A DNA stretch of 64,000 bases from Ferdinandcohnia sp047246645 (GCF_047246645.1 NZ_JBFOKR010000018.1:40025-104024); one strand, 5' to 3'; counted from the stretch's first letter, positions 23,149-32,847 are shown. The notes: generated from the sequence alone by a model not told the origin. Program-made: numbers and translations.

Positions 23149-25935
23149 TTATACAATTACTTCTATCTTTTTAAAATTCTTTTCGAATTCTTCAATACTA
23201 CAAGGCTTTCCAAAGTAATATCCTTGGACATATTGACAATCCTGGTCACTCAAAAATGAAAGCTCTTCTTTTGTTTCAACACCTTCTGCTATCACTTCCA
23301 TTTTTAGATGTTGTGCCATTTTTATCATGGCAATTGTAATTCCAGCATTTTCAGAATGGGATGAAATGTTTTGAATAAACATCCGGTCAATTTTAATTCC
23401 ATCAAGATTAAATGTTTTTAAGTAATTGAAGGACGAATAGCCTGTCCCAAAATCATCAATAAAAATTTTAATCCCCAAGTTTTTTAATTCTACTAGTGTC
23501 TCAAGTATATATTCTTCATTCTTCATTAACGAGTTTTCGGTAATTTCAAGCTCTAGCCATTTACCTTCTAACTCATATTCTTCAAGTAAATTTCTTACAT
23601 CTTTTGCAAAATCAGTTTGTAAAAAACGTTGTGAGCTAATATTAACGCTTATGGGTATTAGTGGAATGCCCTCTTCCCGCCAAGCTATTAGCTGCTCACA
23701 CACTTTCCTCTTCATCCATTTACCTAAATGTACAATTAGACCTGTTTCCTCAGCTAATGGAATAAATTCGGCTGGAGAGATAAGTCCGAATTTTGGATGG
23801 TTCCAACGAATTAACGCTTCTGCACCGACAGTTTCTCCCGTAACTGTATTAACTCGAGGTTGAAAATAGGCTACGAACTCTTTGTTTAATATAGCTTTAC
23901 GCAAATCTCGTTCCAGTAAGAAAGACTGATAGTTTCTTTCATCCATAGAGTTTGTATATATTTGGTACATATTTCGACCTAAATCCTTTGCCCGGTATAA
24001 AGCAATATCGGCTTTTTTCATCAGGTCAACAACAGAAGTTCCCGCTGAAGGGTAAAAACTGATTCCGATACTAGCAGAGACTAAAAGTTCATGGTCTTCA
24101 ATATAAAATGGAGATGTTAGATTTTGTAAAATGATGTTTGCCAGATTGATGACTTCTTGCTGTTTTGTTACTGTCGGGTATACAAGCATAAACTCATCCC
24201 CACCCATACGAGCTACAAATTGTTTGCCTTTTTGAAGGCTATTTTCTAGTCGTTTTGAAATTAATTCTAAAAGTCTGTCTCCGATTAAATGGCCTAGGGT
24301 ATCATTTATTTTTTTAAAGCGGTCTAAATCAATAAACATTACAGCTAATTGGTCATTTTCGTCAGCTGAAAGCAATGAATCCTGTAATTTTTGTTCAATC
24401 CATCTTCTATTTGGAAGTTTCGTTAATTCATCATGGTGAGCTAAATATGCATTTAGTTCTTGGTTCTTTTTCTGATTTGTAATATCTTTACCAATCGAAT
24501 AGACTCCGTTAATCTCATTCTCAATTATGATCGGAAGAAACGTAATATTAAGGAATAACCGCTCCCCTTGTTGATTGATTATTTCAATTTCGAAATTTTG
24601 AGGATTACCTTTTATAGCTTTTTCAAAATACTCGTTTCTACTTTCTACATATTTTTCGACGATAAGATCAACTGTACTTCCATTAGGAATCGTTTCTATT
24701 GAATAACCAAATATTTCACAGGCTCTTGGATTCATGTCAACTATTTCACCATTTGCATTATAGGTAATAACAGTATCCTGACTATGCTCAAATAGTGATT
24801 GGTAATGTTGGAGGTTAAGCTTAAGCTCATTTTGAGTAGATCGTAATTCTGTAATGTCATGTACAGACCCTACAATTTCAATTACATCGTCTCCTTCAAA
24901 AATCGGAGATACATCAACATATACAAGCTTTCCGCGCAACTCGATTTCATAGTTAACTCGATTTCCTTCAAACGCACGAGTGTAATGATAGTTTTTAATT
25001 TTAGCCATTTCGCAAGGAAATATTTCCTGCGGGGTCTTATTAAACATCGAAATTGTATTTGCACCAATTTCATCCATTAATTTTCCTTCAGCTATCGTAT
25101 AAACGATCCGACCATCCTCTGTTTTGCTCATTTTAAAAATACCATTTTGGAGGTTTTTTATTGTACTGATAAAATCATTTTTCATAGCTTCTTTAAGCTC
25201 TACTTCCATTTTTACTTTATCAGTTATATCTGTTCGGACGCTAACATATTGATAGGGTTTTCCATTATCACCCATGAAAGGTACGATCGTTGTCCCAACC
25301 CAGTATAAGCTGCCATCCTTCGCTTTGTTTTGGATTTCACCCTTCCAAATCTTGCCGTTTCCAATAGTTTTCCACATATTTTGAAAAAATTCTTTTGAAT
25401 GGTAACCCGAATTTAATATTCGATGATTTTGACCAATGAGTTCTTCTTCGCTGTACTTTGACAATTCGCAAAACTTTTGATTAACAAGGGTGATTGTTCC
25501 TTTTGCATCAGTTATCGCAATAATGGTTGATTCATCAAGAGCAAATTTGATATCTGCTACTTCCTGGTTTAACATTCTTAATTGTTCAGTCAGATTCTTC
25601 TCTTCTAGAATCTCTTTTACAAGAATTACATTGAATTCTTCATTATCTACATGAATTATATTGGTGGAGATCTCAACAGGAATAAGAGTATTGTTAAATC
25701 TTAACCCGTGGATTGTTCTCATAATCTCTCCATCTCTATACTGAAAGCCAGGAAGTAATGTTTGAAGGTTATCATCAAATGAACTGTTTTTGTATTGAAA
25801 CAAATTCCTTGCTTTTGGATTAAGATAAATAATTTGGCCAATTATATTAACAACTAATAGTGAATCACTTATGTTCTCAAATAAATCGATAAAAGCTTCA
25901 AGTTTTTCTACCGGCTGTGTTATGTGTTTTTGCAT
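23149..25935 (-). CDS. PAS-PAS-PAS-PAS-GGDEF-EAL cyclic-di-GMP enzyme
   Basis: This 928-residue cytoplasmic protein carries about four PAS sensor domains (approximately residues 15-110, 130-250, 260-370, 380-490). A GGDEF diguanylate cyclase domain follows (about 500-660, MGGDEF intact), then an EAL phosphodiesterase domain (about 680-920) with EALIRW, DDFGTGYSS and EGVETKEE all present. Both catalytic sites look intact, so the net direction of cyclic-di-GMP turnover is open. No RxxD inhibitory site is seen before GGDEF. No membrane segment is present, so the signal is probably internal. The ATG at 25935 follows GGGGGATTTAC. Confidence 0.93.
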   Translation of the reverse strand: MQKHITQPVEKLEAFIDLFENISDSLLVVNIIGQIIYLNPKARNLFQYKNSSFDDNLQTLLPGFQYRDGEIMRTIHGLRFNNTLIPVEISTNIIHVDNEEFNVILVKEILEEKNLTEQLRMLNQEVADIKFALDESTIIAITDAKGTITLVNQKFCELSKYSEEELIGQNHRILNSGYHSKEFFQNMWKTIGNGKIWKGEIQNKAKDGSLYWVGTTIVPFMGDNGKPYQYVSVRTDITDKVKMEVELKEAMKNDFISTIKNLQNGIFKMSKTEDGRIVYTIAEGKLMDEIGANTISMFNKTPQEIFPCEMAKIKNYHYTRAFEGNRVNYEIELRGKLVYVDVSPIFEGDDVIEIVGSVHDITELRSTQNELKLNLQHYQSLFEHSQDTVITYNANGEIVDMNPRACEIFGYSIETIPNGSTVDLIVEKYVESRNEYFEKAIKGNPQNFEIEIINQQGERLFLNITFLPIIIENEINGVYSIGKDITNQKKNQELNAYLAHHDELTKLPNRRWIEQKLQDSLLSADENDQLAVMFIDLDRFKKINDTLGHLIGDRLLELISKRLENSLQKGKQFVARMGGDEFMLVYPTVTKQQEVINLANIILQNLTSPFYIEDHELLVSASIGISFYPSAGTSVVDLMKKADIALYRAKDLGRNMYQIYTNSMDERNYQSFLLERDLRKAILNKEFVAYFQPRVNTVTGETVGAEALIRWNHPKFGLISPAEFIPLAEETGLIVHLGKWMKRKVCEQLIAWREEGIPLIPISVNISSQRFLQTDFAKDVRNLLEEYELEGKWLELEITENSLMKNEEYILETLVELKNLGIKIFIDDFGTGYSSFNYLKTFNLDGIKIDRMFIQNISSHSENAGITIAMIKMAQHLKMEVIAEGVETKEELSFLSDQDCQYVQGYYFGKPCSIEEFEKNFKKIEVIV

Positions 25936-26118
25936 GTAAATCCCCCGTGAGTGTTGTGCCAATTTCATTTTTAATTACTAATCCACATTTTCTATCAAAA
26001 ATCACAATCTGTATAGTACTAATTCAATAGGAATGTTCTCCTATTTTATTGTATTGAATAATTTCCATTATGGGAAGAAATAGTAAGAAATAAATTGATA
26101 GAAAGGATGGACACAATA

Positions 26119-26280
26119 ATGGAGAAAGATGAAAATGGACACTTAAAAAATCAGGTAATGTACATAACAAATACCGCATACGAAGAACTTCACTCAGGAG
26201 ATAATCACACAGATGCAGGTAATACTCTAGAAGAAGAAGCTAGAGATGAGAGCTTAAAGGCAGATTTAAATAAGAGATAA
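26119..26280 (+). CDS. Small acidic protein of unknown function (53 aa)
   Basis: The protein is hydrophilic and rich in Glu, Asp and Asn, with no cysteine or membrane segment. AAAGGA lies 11 bases before the ATG at 26119; an ATG at 26107 is also in frame. A terminator follows directly, which supports a real transcript. It resembles many short Bacillus sporulation or stress proteins in composition, but I do not recognise it. Confidence 0.55.
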   Translation: MEKDENGHLKNQVMYITNTAYEELHSGDNHTDAGNTLEEEARDESLKADLNKR

Positions 26281-26287
26281 TGACAAA

Positions 26288-26322
26288 AGGAAGTGCTTGA
26301 TCCATAGGACCAAGCACTTTTG
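26288..26322. terminator. Bidirectional terminator
   Basis: AAGTGCTTG pairs with CAAGCACTT; T-rich tails lie on both strands. It serves the small acidic gene and the convergent gene at 26338. Confidence 0.8.
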
Positions 26323-26337
26323 CGTTTCATATTAAGT

Positions 26338-26694
26338 TTAATACTCCACATCAAAAGATGAACAAAGGCTTTTTAATGTATGAAGTCTAGCGGTAAAAAT
26401 AAATAAGTCATTGTAATTTCTGTCTACATACTCAGAAATAACATTCATCCCTTGGACAAACCTATCCACCAATATAAAAGTATATCTTTCATTCCATCTA
26501 TATTGATTGATCCTTAAGAGTTCGTCAGCAATCAACTGAAACTTATATTCTTCTACAAGTAATTTTAATTGATATAACTTATCGGGAGATTCAATATAGC
26601 TTTTATTTCTATTTTGATAATTTGAATGAACAAATTTTATAAAACTATCAATATTTTCTGCTAGCATTATCGCTATTTTCATCTCGACATTCAT
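26338..26694 (-). CDS. Hypothetical helical protein (118 aa)
   Basis: The product is predicted to be mostly helical, without a signal peptide or membrane segment, and with aromatic-rich stretches (NQYRWNERYTF, EYVDRNYNDL). GAGGAGA lies 7 bases before the ATG. It is a single gene ending at a shared terminator and beginning close to the 52-bp hairpin array. I do not recognise a family. Confidence 0.6.
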   Translation of the reverse strand: MNVEMKIAIMLAENIDSFIKFVHSNYQNRNKSYIESPDKLYQLKLLVEEYKFQLIADELLRINQYRWNERYTFILVDRFVQGMNVISEYVDRNYNDLFIFTARLHTLKSLCSSFDVEY

Positions 26695-26747
26695 GCTATC
26701 ATCTCCTCAATAATAAAAACAGACTCATATATATGAGTATTCTTTGG

Positions 26748-26956
26748 GTGTGTATTGGATTTGGTTCTTGCGATACACGCTCTTCTACTTTTTGATTAAG
26801 CGTGTATTGAATCTGGCTCTTGCGATACACGCTCTTCTACTTTTCGTTCAAGCGTGTATCGAATCCACCTTTTGCGATACACGCTTTTCTACTTTTCAGT
26901 CAAGCGTGTATCAAATCCACCTTTTTGCCATACACGCTCTTCTACTTTTCGCTCAA
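26748..26956. repeat. Array of four ~52-bp hairpin repeats
   Basis: Units start at 26748, 26800, 26852 and 26904. Each carries GCGTGTATYG, about 12 bases, then GCGATACACGC, so it folds into a 9-10 bp hairpin. A conserved linker TCTTCTACTTTTCRNTCAA follows. Unit 3 is perfect; units 1 and 4 carry single mismatches. The linkers are conserved too, so this is not a CRISPR array. The ORF spanning it has no ribosome site. Confidence 0.85.
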
Positions 26957-27207
26957 GCCTGCTTCATTCCCATAGCACTTCCATCTCAAAAAAACCGACA
27001 CTAGTACCACCCAATTTGTAAAACTTTCTTTTTGTTATAAATATATGTAGAACTTCATCACATAATGAGAGATTTAAATAGGATATAATGAACAATTTTT
27101 AAGAGAAGAGTAAAAGTTAGATGTTTTTTTATGTGGAATAAATAAATAACGCCCTTTTTCTCTGAAGTTTAGACACATATTTTTACCATTTACACTCTGT
27201 TTATCTA

Positions 27208-27270
27208 TTGAATTTCAATTCTTTTAAACTACAATAGAAATATAAAGTTTGTGCTTCATTTCACAAACTT
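27208..27270 (+). promoter_or_regulatory. Promoter and inverted-repeat operator candidate for the azoreductase gene
   Basis: TTGAAT-N16-TACAAT is a plausible sigma-A promoter. Ten bases after it comes a perfect 9-bp inverted repeat, AAGTTTGTG-N8-CACAAACTT (27245-27270), at about the transcript start, where a repressor would block. It does not match the YodB box known for B. subtilis azoR1. The rest of the gap 26957-27207 shows no ORF. Confidence 0.45.
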
Positions 27271-27319
27271 AACACTGTATATGTAGTCTTACTATAAAAA
27301 CAGAAAGTAGTGATGTAAA

Positions 27320-27940
27320 ATGGCTAATATTTTAATAGTACGTGCACACCCTTTAAATGAAAGTGTATCAAGATCGATGCTTGTAACAGATGCTTTTGTT
27401 GAAGCATATAAACTACACCATCCAGAAGATTTAATTGAAGACATTAATCTGTATGAAATGAATGTACCTGAAATTGATAAGGATTTATTAAATGCCTGGG
27501 CAGATTTAGGAAAAGGAAAACCTTTCTATACACTAACTGAATCACAGCAGCACAAAGTTACCTTGTTTAATTCGTTTACAGAAGGATTCCTTCAACAAGA
27601 TAAAATTGTTATCGCCAATCCGCTATGGAATTTAAGCATCCCTACTCGATTAAAGGCATGGTTCGATACAATTACTGTTGCGGGAAAAACATTTGGCTAT
27701 ACAGAAACTGGATCTGTCGGCCTACTTCAAGGGAAAAAAGCATTACATATTCAAGCGAATGGTGGTTTTTATAATGGTGCTGATCCAGCAAGCCAGTATG
27801 TAAAAACCCTATTAATGTTTTTAGGCATTACAGATTATCATCAACTGTTTGTTGAAGGTATGGATCATGCCCCTGACAAGGCACCAGAAATTGTTAGCGC
27901 AGCAATTGATAAAGCAAAAGAACTAGCGACAGCTTTTTAA
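27320..27940 (+). CDS. FMN-dependent NADH-azoreductase
   Basis: This 206-residue flavodoxin-fold enzyme reduces quinones and azo compounds with NADH. The start ILIVRAHPLNESVSRSM carries the phosphate-binding loop for FMN. NPLWNLSIPTRLKAWFD near residue 96 and HIQANGGFYNG near 145 are the other flavin-contact motifs of the AzoR/AcpD family. B. subtilis has two such genes, azoR1 and azoR2; which one this matches is not certain, so no symbol is given. The ribosome site is weak (AGTAGTGATG). A 9-bp inverted repeat upstream may be an operator, and a terminator follows. Confidence 0.9.
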   Translation: MANILIVRAHPLNESVSRSMLVTDAFVEAYKLHHPEDLIEDINLYEMNVPEIDKDLLNAWADLGKGKPFYTLTESQQHKVTLFNSFTEGFLQQDKIVIANPLWNLSIPTRLKAWFDTITVAGKTFGYTETGSVGLLQGKKALHIQANGGFYNGADPASQYVKTLLMFLGITDYHQLFVEGMDHAPDKAPEIVSAAIDKAKELATAF

Positions 27941-27954
27941 AATAGTGAAAATGT

Positions 27955-27985
27955 GGCGCATGAACCAACATTCATGTGCTTTTTC
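27955..27985 (+). terminator. Terminator of the azoreductase gene
   Basis: GCGCATGAA pairs with TTCATGTGC (one G-U) over six bases, followed by TTTTTC. Confidence 0.75.
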
Positions 27986-28122
27986 TATATTGATAATTCA
28001 TTTCCATACGATGGCACTACGATACTCACAACCTTTGTACTACCTGCATCCCACACATTGATTACCAACCTCTCATAAAATAAAGGGTATTTTACTTAAT
28101 TGTATATTAGAGAGGTGAGAAA

Positions 28123-29070
28123 ATGACAGAAAGAATGTTCAATATCATCTTAGCTTCAGTTATCACATTTCTGTTAGGCTGCGCAGTATTCTTTTATGTG
28201 ACCGAAGACAAAGCCAAACCTGTTGCATCTCAGCCTGAAAATGTTATTGATTCAACACCTCCTCCTTCTACCCCAACGGATAATAAAGATACCAGTCCAC
28301 CTGCTTCTGATGAAAACGAAAACCAACCGAAGAATGAAGAACCTGAAGGAAACAATAACAATGAAAATGAAGAAAAAAGTCAAAACAAAAATGATAAAAG
28401 TAAGGATATGCCGGAAATTGTATGGGGAATTGATTCGGCCAGTGAAACATCGGGAGATTTTTATGCATGTGTAAAGGATAACTTTGGTGACCCGGGTATT
28501 ATTGGACGTTATTTGGGGGATCGTGAAGATATTTCCAAAGGGTTAACGTCTGAGCAAATAGAGATTATTCACGGTGAAGGTGATTTTATCCTTCCTATTT
28601 ATAATCACTTTAATGATGCTACAGGTTATGATAACGGCGTGGCACATGCAAAAGAAGCCATCAAAATTGCTTCAGATCTGGGAATACTTGAGGGTGTCGC
28701 ATTATTTGCAGACATCGAACCTGATTATCCAGTAGATTCAGAGTTTATCAAGGGATGGTTCGATACCATTAGTGAATCACAGTACAAATCAGGTATTTAT
28801 GGCGTTTTTGATCCTGAACACGCTTTATTTGAAGCGTATAATGCTGCAGTAGAAAGTAACAAATCCATTTTGGAAAATAATTATATTTGGACTGCTGCAC
28901 CGAGTGTTGGCATTACTGTTGAAAGTGAAGCACCTGAATTTAAACCAGCTGCTCCTGAAGGTTCACTTGCATGGGGATGGCAATATGGTTTAGACGCAGA
29001 CACTTGTAATATAGATACAAACTTATTTAAAAGTGAGCTAGTTAACGTTCTCTGGGGACCTAAAAATTGA
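28123..29070 (+). CDS. Secreted DUF1906 (Rv2525c-like, glycoside-hydrolase-like) protein
   Basis: This 315-residue protein starts with a hydrophobic segment containing LLGC at residues 17-20, a possible lipobox, so it is either lipid-anchored or membrane-anchored. A low-complexity linker rich in Pro, Asn, Glu and Lys covers about residues 30-95. The remainder (GIDSASETSG, FGDPGIIGRYLGD, ALFADIEPDY) matches the DUF1906 / Rv2525c-like barrel related to glycoside hydrolases of the GH25 type. The DIEPDY segment holds likely acidic active-site residues. Its target is probably cell-wall glycan, by family analogy. GAGGTG precedes the ATG. Confidence 0.8.
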   Translation: MTERMFNIILASVITFLLGCAVFFYVTEDKAKPVASQPENVIDSTPPPSTPTDNKDTSPPASDENENQPKNEEPEGNNNNENEEKSQNKNDKSKDMPEIVWGIDSASETSGDFYACVKDNFGDPGIIGRYLGDREDISKGLTSEQIEIIHGEGDFILPIYNHFNDATGYDNGVAHAKEAIKIASDLGILEGVALFADIEPDYPVDSEFIKGWFDTISESQYKSGIYGVFDPEHALFEAYNAAVESNKSILENNYIWTAAPSVGITVESEAPEFKPAAPEGSLAWGWQYGLDADTCNIDTNLFKSELVNVLWGPKN

Positions 29071-29076
29071 TAGCAA

Positions 29077-29107
29077 AATGCCCAACACGTAAATGGTGTT
29101 GGGCATT
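29077..29107. terminator. Bidirectional terminator between the DUF1906 gene and selO
   Basis: ATGCCCAACAC pairs perfectly with GTGTTGGGCAT over seven bases between two convergent genes. Confidence 0.8.
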
Positions 29108-29111
29108 ACTA

Positions 29112-30569
29112 TTAAGTTCCGCAAAATGTTCGATATGGCTTATTAGTTGAATCGGGTAATTTGCAATACTCTTCTTGTTCAGGTGTATGAGCAAATGGAT
29201 ACGAAAGAACGGTAAGCAGTTGATCTATTACACTGTAATCCCCTCTATTTACTGCTGCCTCAATTGCTTCTTCGACTCTATGGTTACGAGGAATAACACC
29301 AGGGTTAGACTGTTGCATTAGCTGAAAAGACTCTTCTCTTGTTTTATCTTGTTGATTTAATCTTGCCTGCCATTGCTCATACCATTTGGAAAACTCCTGT
29401 GTTCCATACATCGGTGTCTCCTGCGCATTATCAAATGTAAGTGCTCTGAATGTATTTGTATAATCTGCTTGATGATTTTTCATAATCTCAAGTAAATCTT
29501 TAATAAGGGTTTCATCTTCACTATTCTCAGTAAAGATTCCAAGTTTTGCTCTCATCCCTGCAAACCAATTTTTAAAATATTGCTTTGAATAATCATTAAT
29601 CGCAGTCTCAGCGATTTTAACAGCTTGTTCTTGTTCATCATGTAATAACGGTAAAAGACTCTCAGCAAATCGAGCCAGATTCCATGAACCAATATAGGGC
29701 TGGTTGCCATAAGCATAGCGTCCTTGTGAATCAATCGAACTAAATACGGTTCCTGGATCGTAAGTATCCATGAATGCACAAGGACCATAGTCAATTGTCT
29801 CGCCACTAATTGTCATGTTATCAGTGTTCATAACACCATGTATAAAGCCTACCAATTGCCACTTTGCAATAAGTGATGCCTGACGTTTTATGACTTCTAT
29901 TAAAAGAGATAAATACGGATTTTCATCGTTTTTACTCTCTGGATAATGACGGTCAATTGCATAATCTGCAAGAGCTCGAAGGTCCTCTACATTACCCTTT
30001 CCAGCAGCATATTCAAATGTTCCAACTCGCAAATGACTTGCTGCTACTCGAGTTAAAATAGCGCCTTGTAACTGATTTTCCCGGTAGACAGGTTCACCTG
30101 TTTCAACGACGGCTAAACTTCGAGTGGTAGGAATTCCGAGGCCATGCATCGCTTCACTGATGATATACTCACGCAGCATAGGACCAAGTGCAGCACGACC
30201 ATCTCCACCGCGAGAATAAGGAGTTCGGCCAGAGCCTTTCAATTGGATATCGAATCGCTCAAGATCTGGAGTAATTTGTTCACCTATTAGTAATGCACGC
30301 CCATCCCCCAGCATTGTAAAATGTCCGAATTGATGACCAGCATAAGCTTGTGCAAGAGGTGAAGCTCCTTCTGGAAAAGAGTTCCCTGCAAGAACCTCCA
30401 CTCCTTCATCACTTTCAAGTGCCTCCACGTTTAGACCTAGCTGTTGCGTTAATTCCTTATTTAGTTTAATGATCTTTGGATCACGTACGGGATTGGGGTT
30501 CATCTTACTATAAAATGCATCCGGCAAGCGGATATAACTATTATCAAAATTCCAACCTGTTTTATTCAT
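29112..30569 (-). CDS. selO: SelO/YdiU protein adenylyltransferase
   Basis: This 485-residue pseudokinase transfers AMP from ATP to Ser, Thr or Tyr of proteins, a redox-stress function known in bacteria and mitochondria. Family motifs seen are AYAGHQFGHF, GSGRTPYSRGGDGRA (nucleotide loop), HGVMNTDN and DYGPCAFMD (metal site). It ends PYRTFCGT, with cysteine near the place where animal SelO has selenocysteine. The ATG at 30569 is chosen with AAAGGAG six bases before it; an ATG seven codons earlier overlaps that site. The gene ends at a shared terminator. Its 5' flank runs straight into the right copy of the large repeat. Confidence 0.94.
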   Translation of the reverse strand: MNKTGWNFDNSYIRLPDAFYSKMNPNPVRDPKIIKLNKELTQQLGLNVEALESDEGVEVLAGNSFPEGASPLAQAYAGHQFGHFTMLGDGRALLIGEQITPDLERFDIQLKGSGRTPYSRGGDGRAALGPMLREYIISEAMHGLGIPTTRSLAVVETGEPVYRENQLQGAILTRVAASHLRVGTFEYAAGKGNVEDLRALADYAIDRHYPESKNDENPYLSLLIEVIKRQASLIAKWQLVGFIHGVMNTDNMTISGETIDYGPCAFMDTYDPGTVFSSIDSQGRYAYGNQPYIGSWNLARFAESLLPLLHDEQEQAVKIAETAINDYSKQYFKNWFAGMRAKLGIFTENSEDETLIKDLLEIMKNHQADYTNTFRALTFDNAQETPMYGTQEFSKWYEQWQARLNQQDKTREESFQLMQQSNPGVIPRNHRVEEAIEAAVNRGDYSVIDQLLTVLSYPFAHTPEQEEYCKLPDSTNKPYRTFCGT

Positions 30570-30752
30570 TATAAACTCCTTTAAATTCATAGAGATATAC
30601 TTATTATGTATCTTTATAGTAACACTACGTATGTTGTTTTGTGGTTATTTTTGCCATAGTTTTTTAAAGGAACATATAACATTTGTGGTTAAAAATATTT
30701 TTTATAAGGTTGTTTCTTTATTATTTATCATTGTATTGTTTACAAAGATAAG

Positions 30753-30885
30753 TGATTTCCACTCCTGGCACTCGCTTTCCGCGGGCGGTCCGTGGGCCTC
30801 CTCGTCGCAGGCTCCTGCGGGTCTCACCTGGCCACGCTTTTCCCGCTGGAGTCTCGTGCCATCCGTTCCAATCACTCTTCTGAAA
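30753..30885. repeat. GC-rich interspersed foldback repeat (second copy)
   Basis: Same element as at 124-256, carried by the large duplication and therefore not an independent insertion. Confidence 0.7.
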
Positions 30886-30959
30886 AATATAATCTCTAGG
30901 TTAAAAACAGCCTAATTAAAAAAACACCTGTCTCCGCAAAGTTAACGAATACAGGCGCT

Positions 30960-31391
30960 TTATTTTAGTAGTTCTCTCAATTCATCTTTGTTATTTACAA
31001 GGTCTTCTAACGTATATCCATTTAAAACTCCAATAAAAGCTTGCAATGCTTCATATAGAGCGTGTTTTAATTTACAAGTGGGCGAGATGGCACAATAACT
31101 GCCTCCATGTTTAAAACAATCGACGATTTGAAAATCCTCTTCAGTTTGAGAAACGACCTTTCCGATATTAATTTCTCCTGGGCTTTTGGCAAGTCTTATT
31201 CCCCCACTACGGCCTCTAATCGTTTCTATATAACCAAGTTGTCCTAAGTGATGAATAATTTTCATTAAATGGTTTTTTGAAATAGTATATGCATCCGCTA
31301 TTTCTTGGATGGTACTCAATTCCTGCGGGCTTTTAAGTGATAAGTAAATTAATACACGTAGAGAATAATCCGTGTAGTTTGTTAATCTCAT
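30960..31391 (-). CDS. nsrR: NsrR repressor (copy 2)
   Basis: The 143-residue protein is identical to the copy at 331-762, with the Rrf2 helix-turn-helix and the CX7CX5C cluster ligands. The start is again the ATG with AAGGAG 11 bases upstream. It is divergent from the second hmp. Two repressor genes would keep the NsrR-to-target ratio constant if both copies are real. Confidence 0.92.
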   Translation of the reverse strand: MRLTNYTDYSLRVLIYLSLKSPQELSTIQEIADAYTISKNHLMKIIHHLGQLGYIETIRGRSGGIRLAKSPGEINIGKVVSQTEEDFQIVDCFKHGGSYCAISPTCKLKHALYEALQAFIGVLNGYTLEDLVNNKDELRELLK

Positions 31392-31478
31392 CTTATACAA
31401 TACTCCTTATTTTACGATTATCTGTAGGTATTATAGCATATTATTCTATTTCTCTTTTAAAATGTGACAACTTTTCAA

Positions 31479-31501
31479 AAGATGTATTTGAAGTGTTTCT
31501 T
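31479..31501. promoter_or_regulatory. Candidate NsrR operator (copy 2)
   Basis: Same AAGATGTATTTGAAG sequence as at 850-872, in front of the second hmp. Confidence 0.5.
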
Positions 31502-31570
31502 TTATTAACACTATCGTTATATTATTAAACATGTAAATTAAATATATCTTTAAGTGAAGGTGATGACATC

Positions 31571-32785
31571 ATGTTAAATCAAAAGACAATCGATATTATC
31601 AAGAGTACCGTTCCAGTACTTGAAAAGCATGGAACAGATATTACAAGCCGTTTTTACAAAATTATGTTTAGTAACCATCCTGAATTATTAAATATTTTTA
31701 ATCATGCAAATCAAAGACAAGGACGTCAGCAAACTGCCCTAGCAAATACTGTATATGCAGCTGCTGCAAATATTGATAACCTAGGGGCTATTATCCCAGT
31801 TGTAAAACAAATTGGCCAAAAACACCGTGCGCTCGGTATTAAAGCTGAGCATTATCCAATTGTTGGTGAAAACTTGTTAGCAGCGATTAAAGACGTATTA
31901 GGCGATGCTGCATCTGACGATATTATTAATGCATGGGCAGAAGCTTATGGAGTTATCGCAGATGCATTCATTGGAATTGAAAAAGAAATGTATGATGAAG
32001 CAAAAGCTCAGCCAGGTGGTTGGGAAGGATTTAGAAACTTCGTAGTTGATCGTAAAGTACAAGAAAGCGATGTAATCACTTCCTTCTATTTAAAACCTGA
32101 AGATGGAAAAGAAATTGCATCTTATCAAGCAGGTCAATATATTACAGTAAAAGTAAAACCAGATGACCAAATGTATACACATATGCGTCACTATAGTTTA
32201 TCTGATGCTCCTGGAAAAGAATATTATCGAATAAGTGTAAAGCGTGAAGAATATGGTGTAGTGTCTACATACCTGCATCAAGATGTAAACGAAGGCGATA
32301 TTATCACTCTGAGTGCTCCTGCTGGCGACTTTGTACTTGAACAAAAGGAAAATACGGCAGTATTAATTAGCGGTGGAGTTGGTTTAACTCCAATGGTAAG
32401 CATGTTAAATACCATTATTGAACAACAGCCTGCTCGTGAAGTAGTATTTATTCACGGTGCCCTTAATAGTCAGGTCCATGCAATGAAGGACCATGTTGCA
32501 CAAGTGGCATCTGAACATTCTAATGTAAAGAACCTGGTAGTATATTCAAATCCAACTGACTCCGATAAGGAAACTAAAAACTTTGATAAAGAAGGATTTA
32601 TTGATCTAGACCTTCTAAAATCAGTTATTGATGATAAACAAGCAGACTTCTACTTCTGTGGACCAACGCCGTTCATGAAGATGATGTACCGTAACCTCAC
32701 AGAATTAGGTGTTTCTATAGAAAACATTCACTTTGAATTCTTTGGACCAGCTAGTGAACTCGAAGAAGAACTTGTAACTGCATAA
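31571..32785 (+). CDS. hmp: Flavohemoglobin (copy 2)
   Basis: The 404-residue nitric oxide dioxygenase is identical to the copy at 942-2156, with globin, FAD and NAD domains intact and the same AAGGTGATG ribosome site. Nothing suggests decay in either copy, which points to a very recent duplication or to an assembly overlap. Confidence 0.97.
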   Translation: MLNQKTIDIIKSTVPVLEKHGTDITSRFYKIMFSNHPELLNIFNHANQRQGRQQTALANTVYAAAANIDNLGAIIPVVKQIGQKHRALGIKAEHYPIVGENLLAAIKDVLGDAASDDIINAWAEAYGVIADAFIGIEKEMYDEAKAQPGGWEGFRNFVVDRKVQESDVITSFYLKPEDGKEIASYQAGQYITVKVKPDDQMYTHMRHYSLSDAPGKEYYRISVKREEYGVVSTYLHQDVNEGDIITLSAPAGDFVLEQKENTAVLISGGVGLTPMVSMLNTIIEQQPAREVVFIHGALNSQVHAMKDHVAQVASEHSNVKNLVVYSNPTDSDKETKNFDKEGFIDLDLLKSVIDDKQADFYFCGPTPFMKMMYRNLTELGVSIENIHFEFFGPASELEEELVTA

Positions 32786-32792
32786 ATAAAGA

Positions 32793-32846
32793 AACCTGAC
32801 TGCCAACTTAGTAAACTTTTACTGGTTAACGGTCAGGTTTTCCTTT
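32793..32846. terminator. Bidirectional terminator (copy 2)
   Basis: AACCTGAC/GTCAGGTT hairpin, identical to 2164-2217. Confidence 0.75.
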
Positions 32847-32847
32847 T

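Noticed and set aside
26744..27004. CRISPR array or 86-codon gene over the hairpin repeats
   Set aside because: The segments between hairpins are conserved, not variable spacers, and the frame lacks a ribosome site.
29112..29140. Selenocysteine in SelO
   Set aside because: The C-terminal motif has a normal cysteine codon, as in most bacteria.
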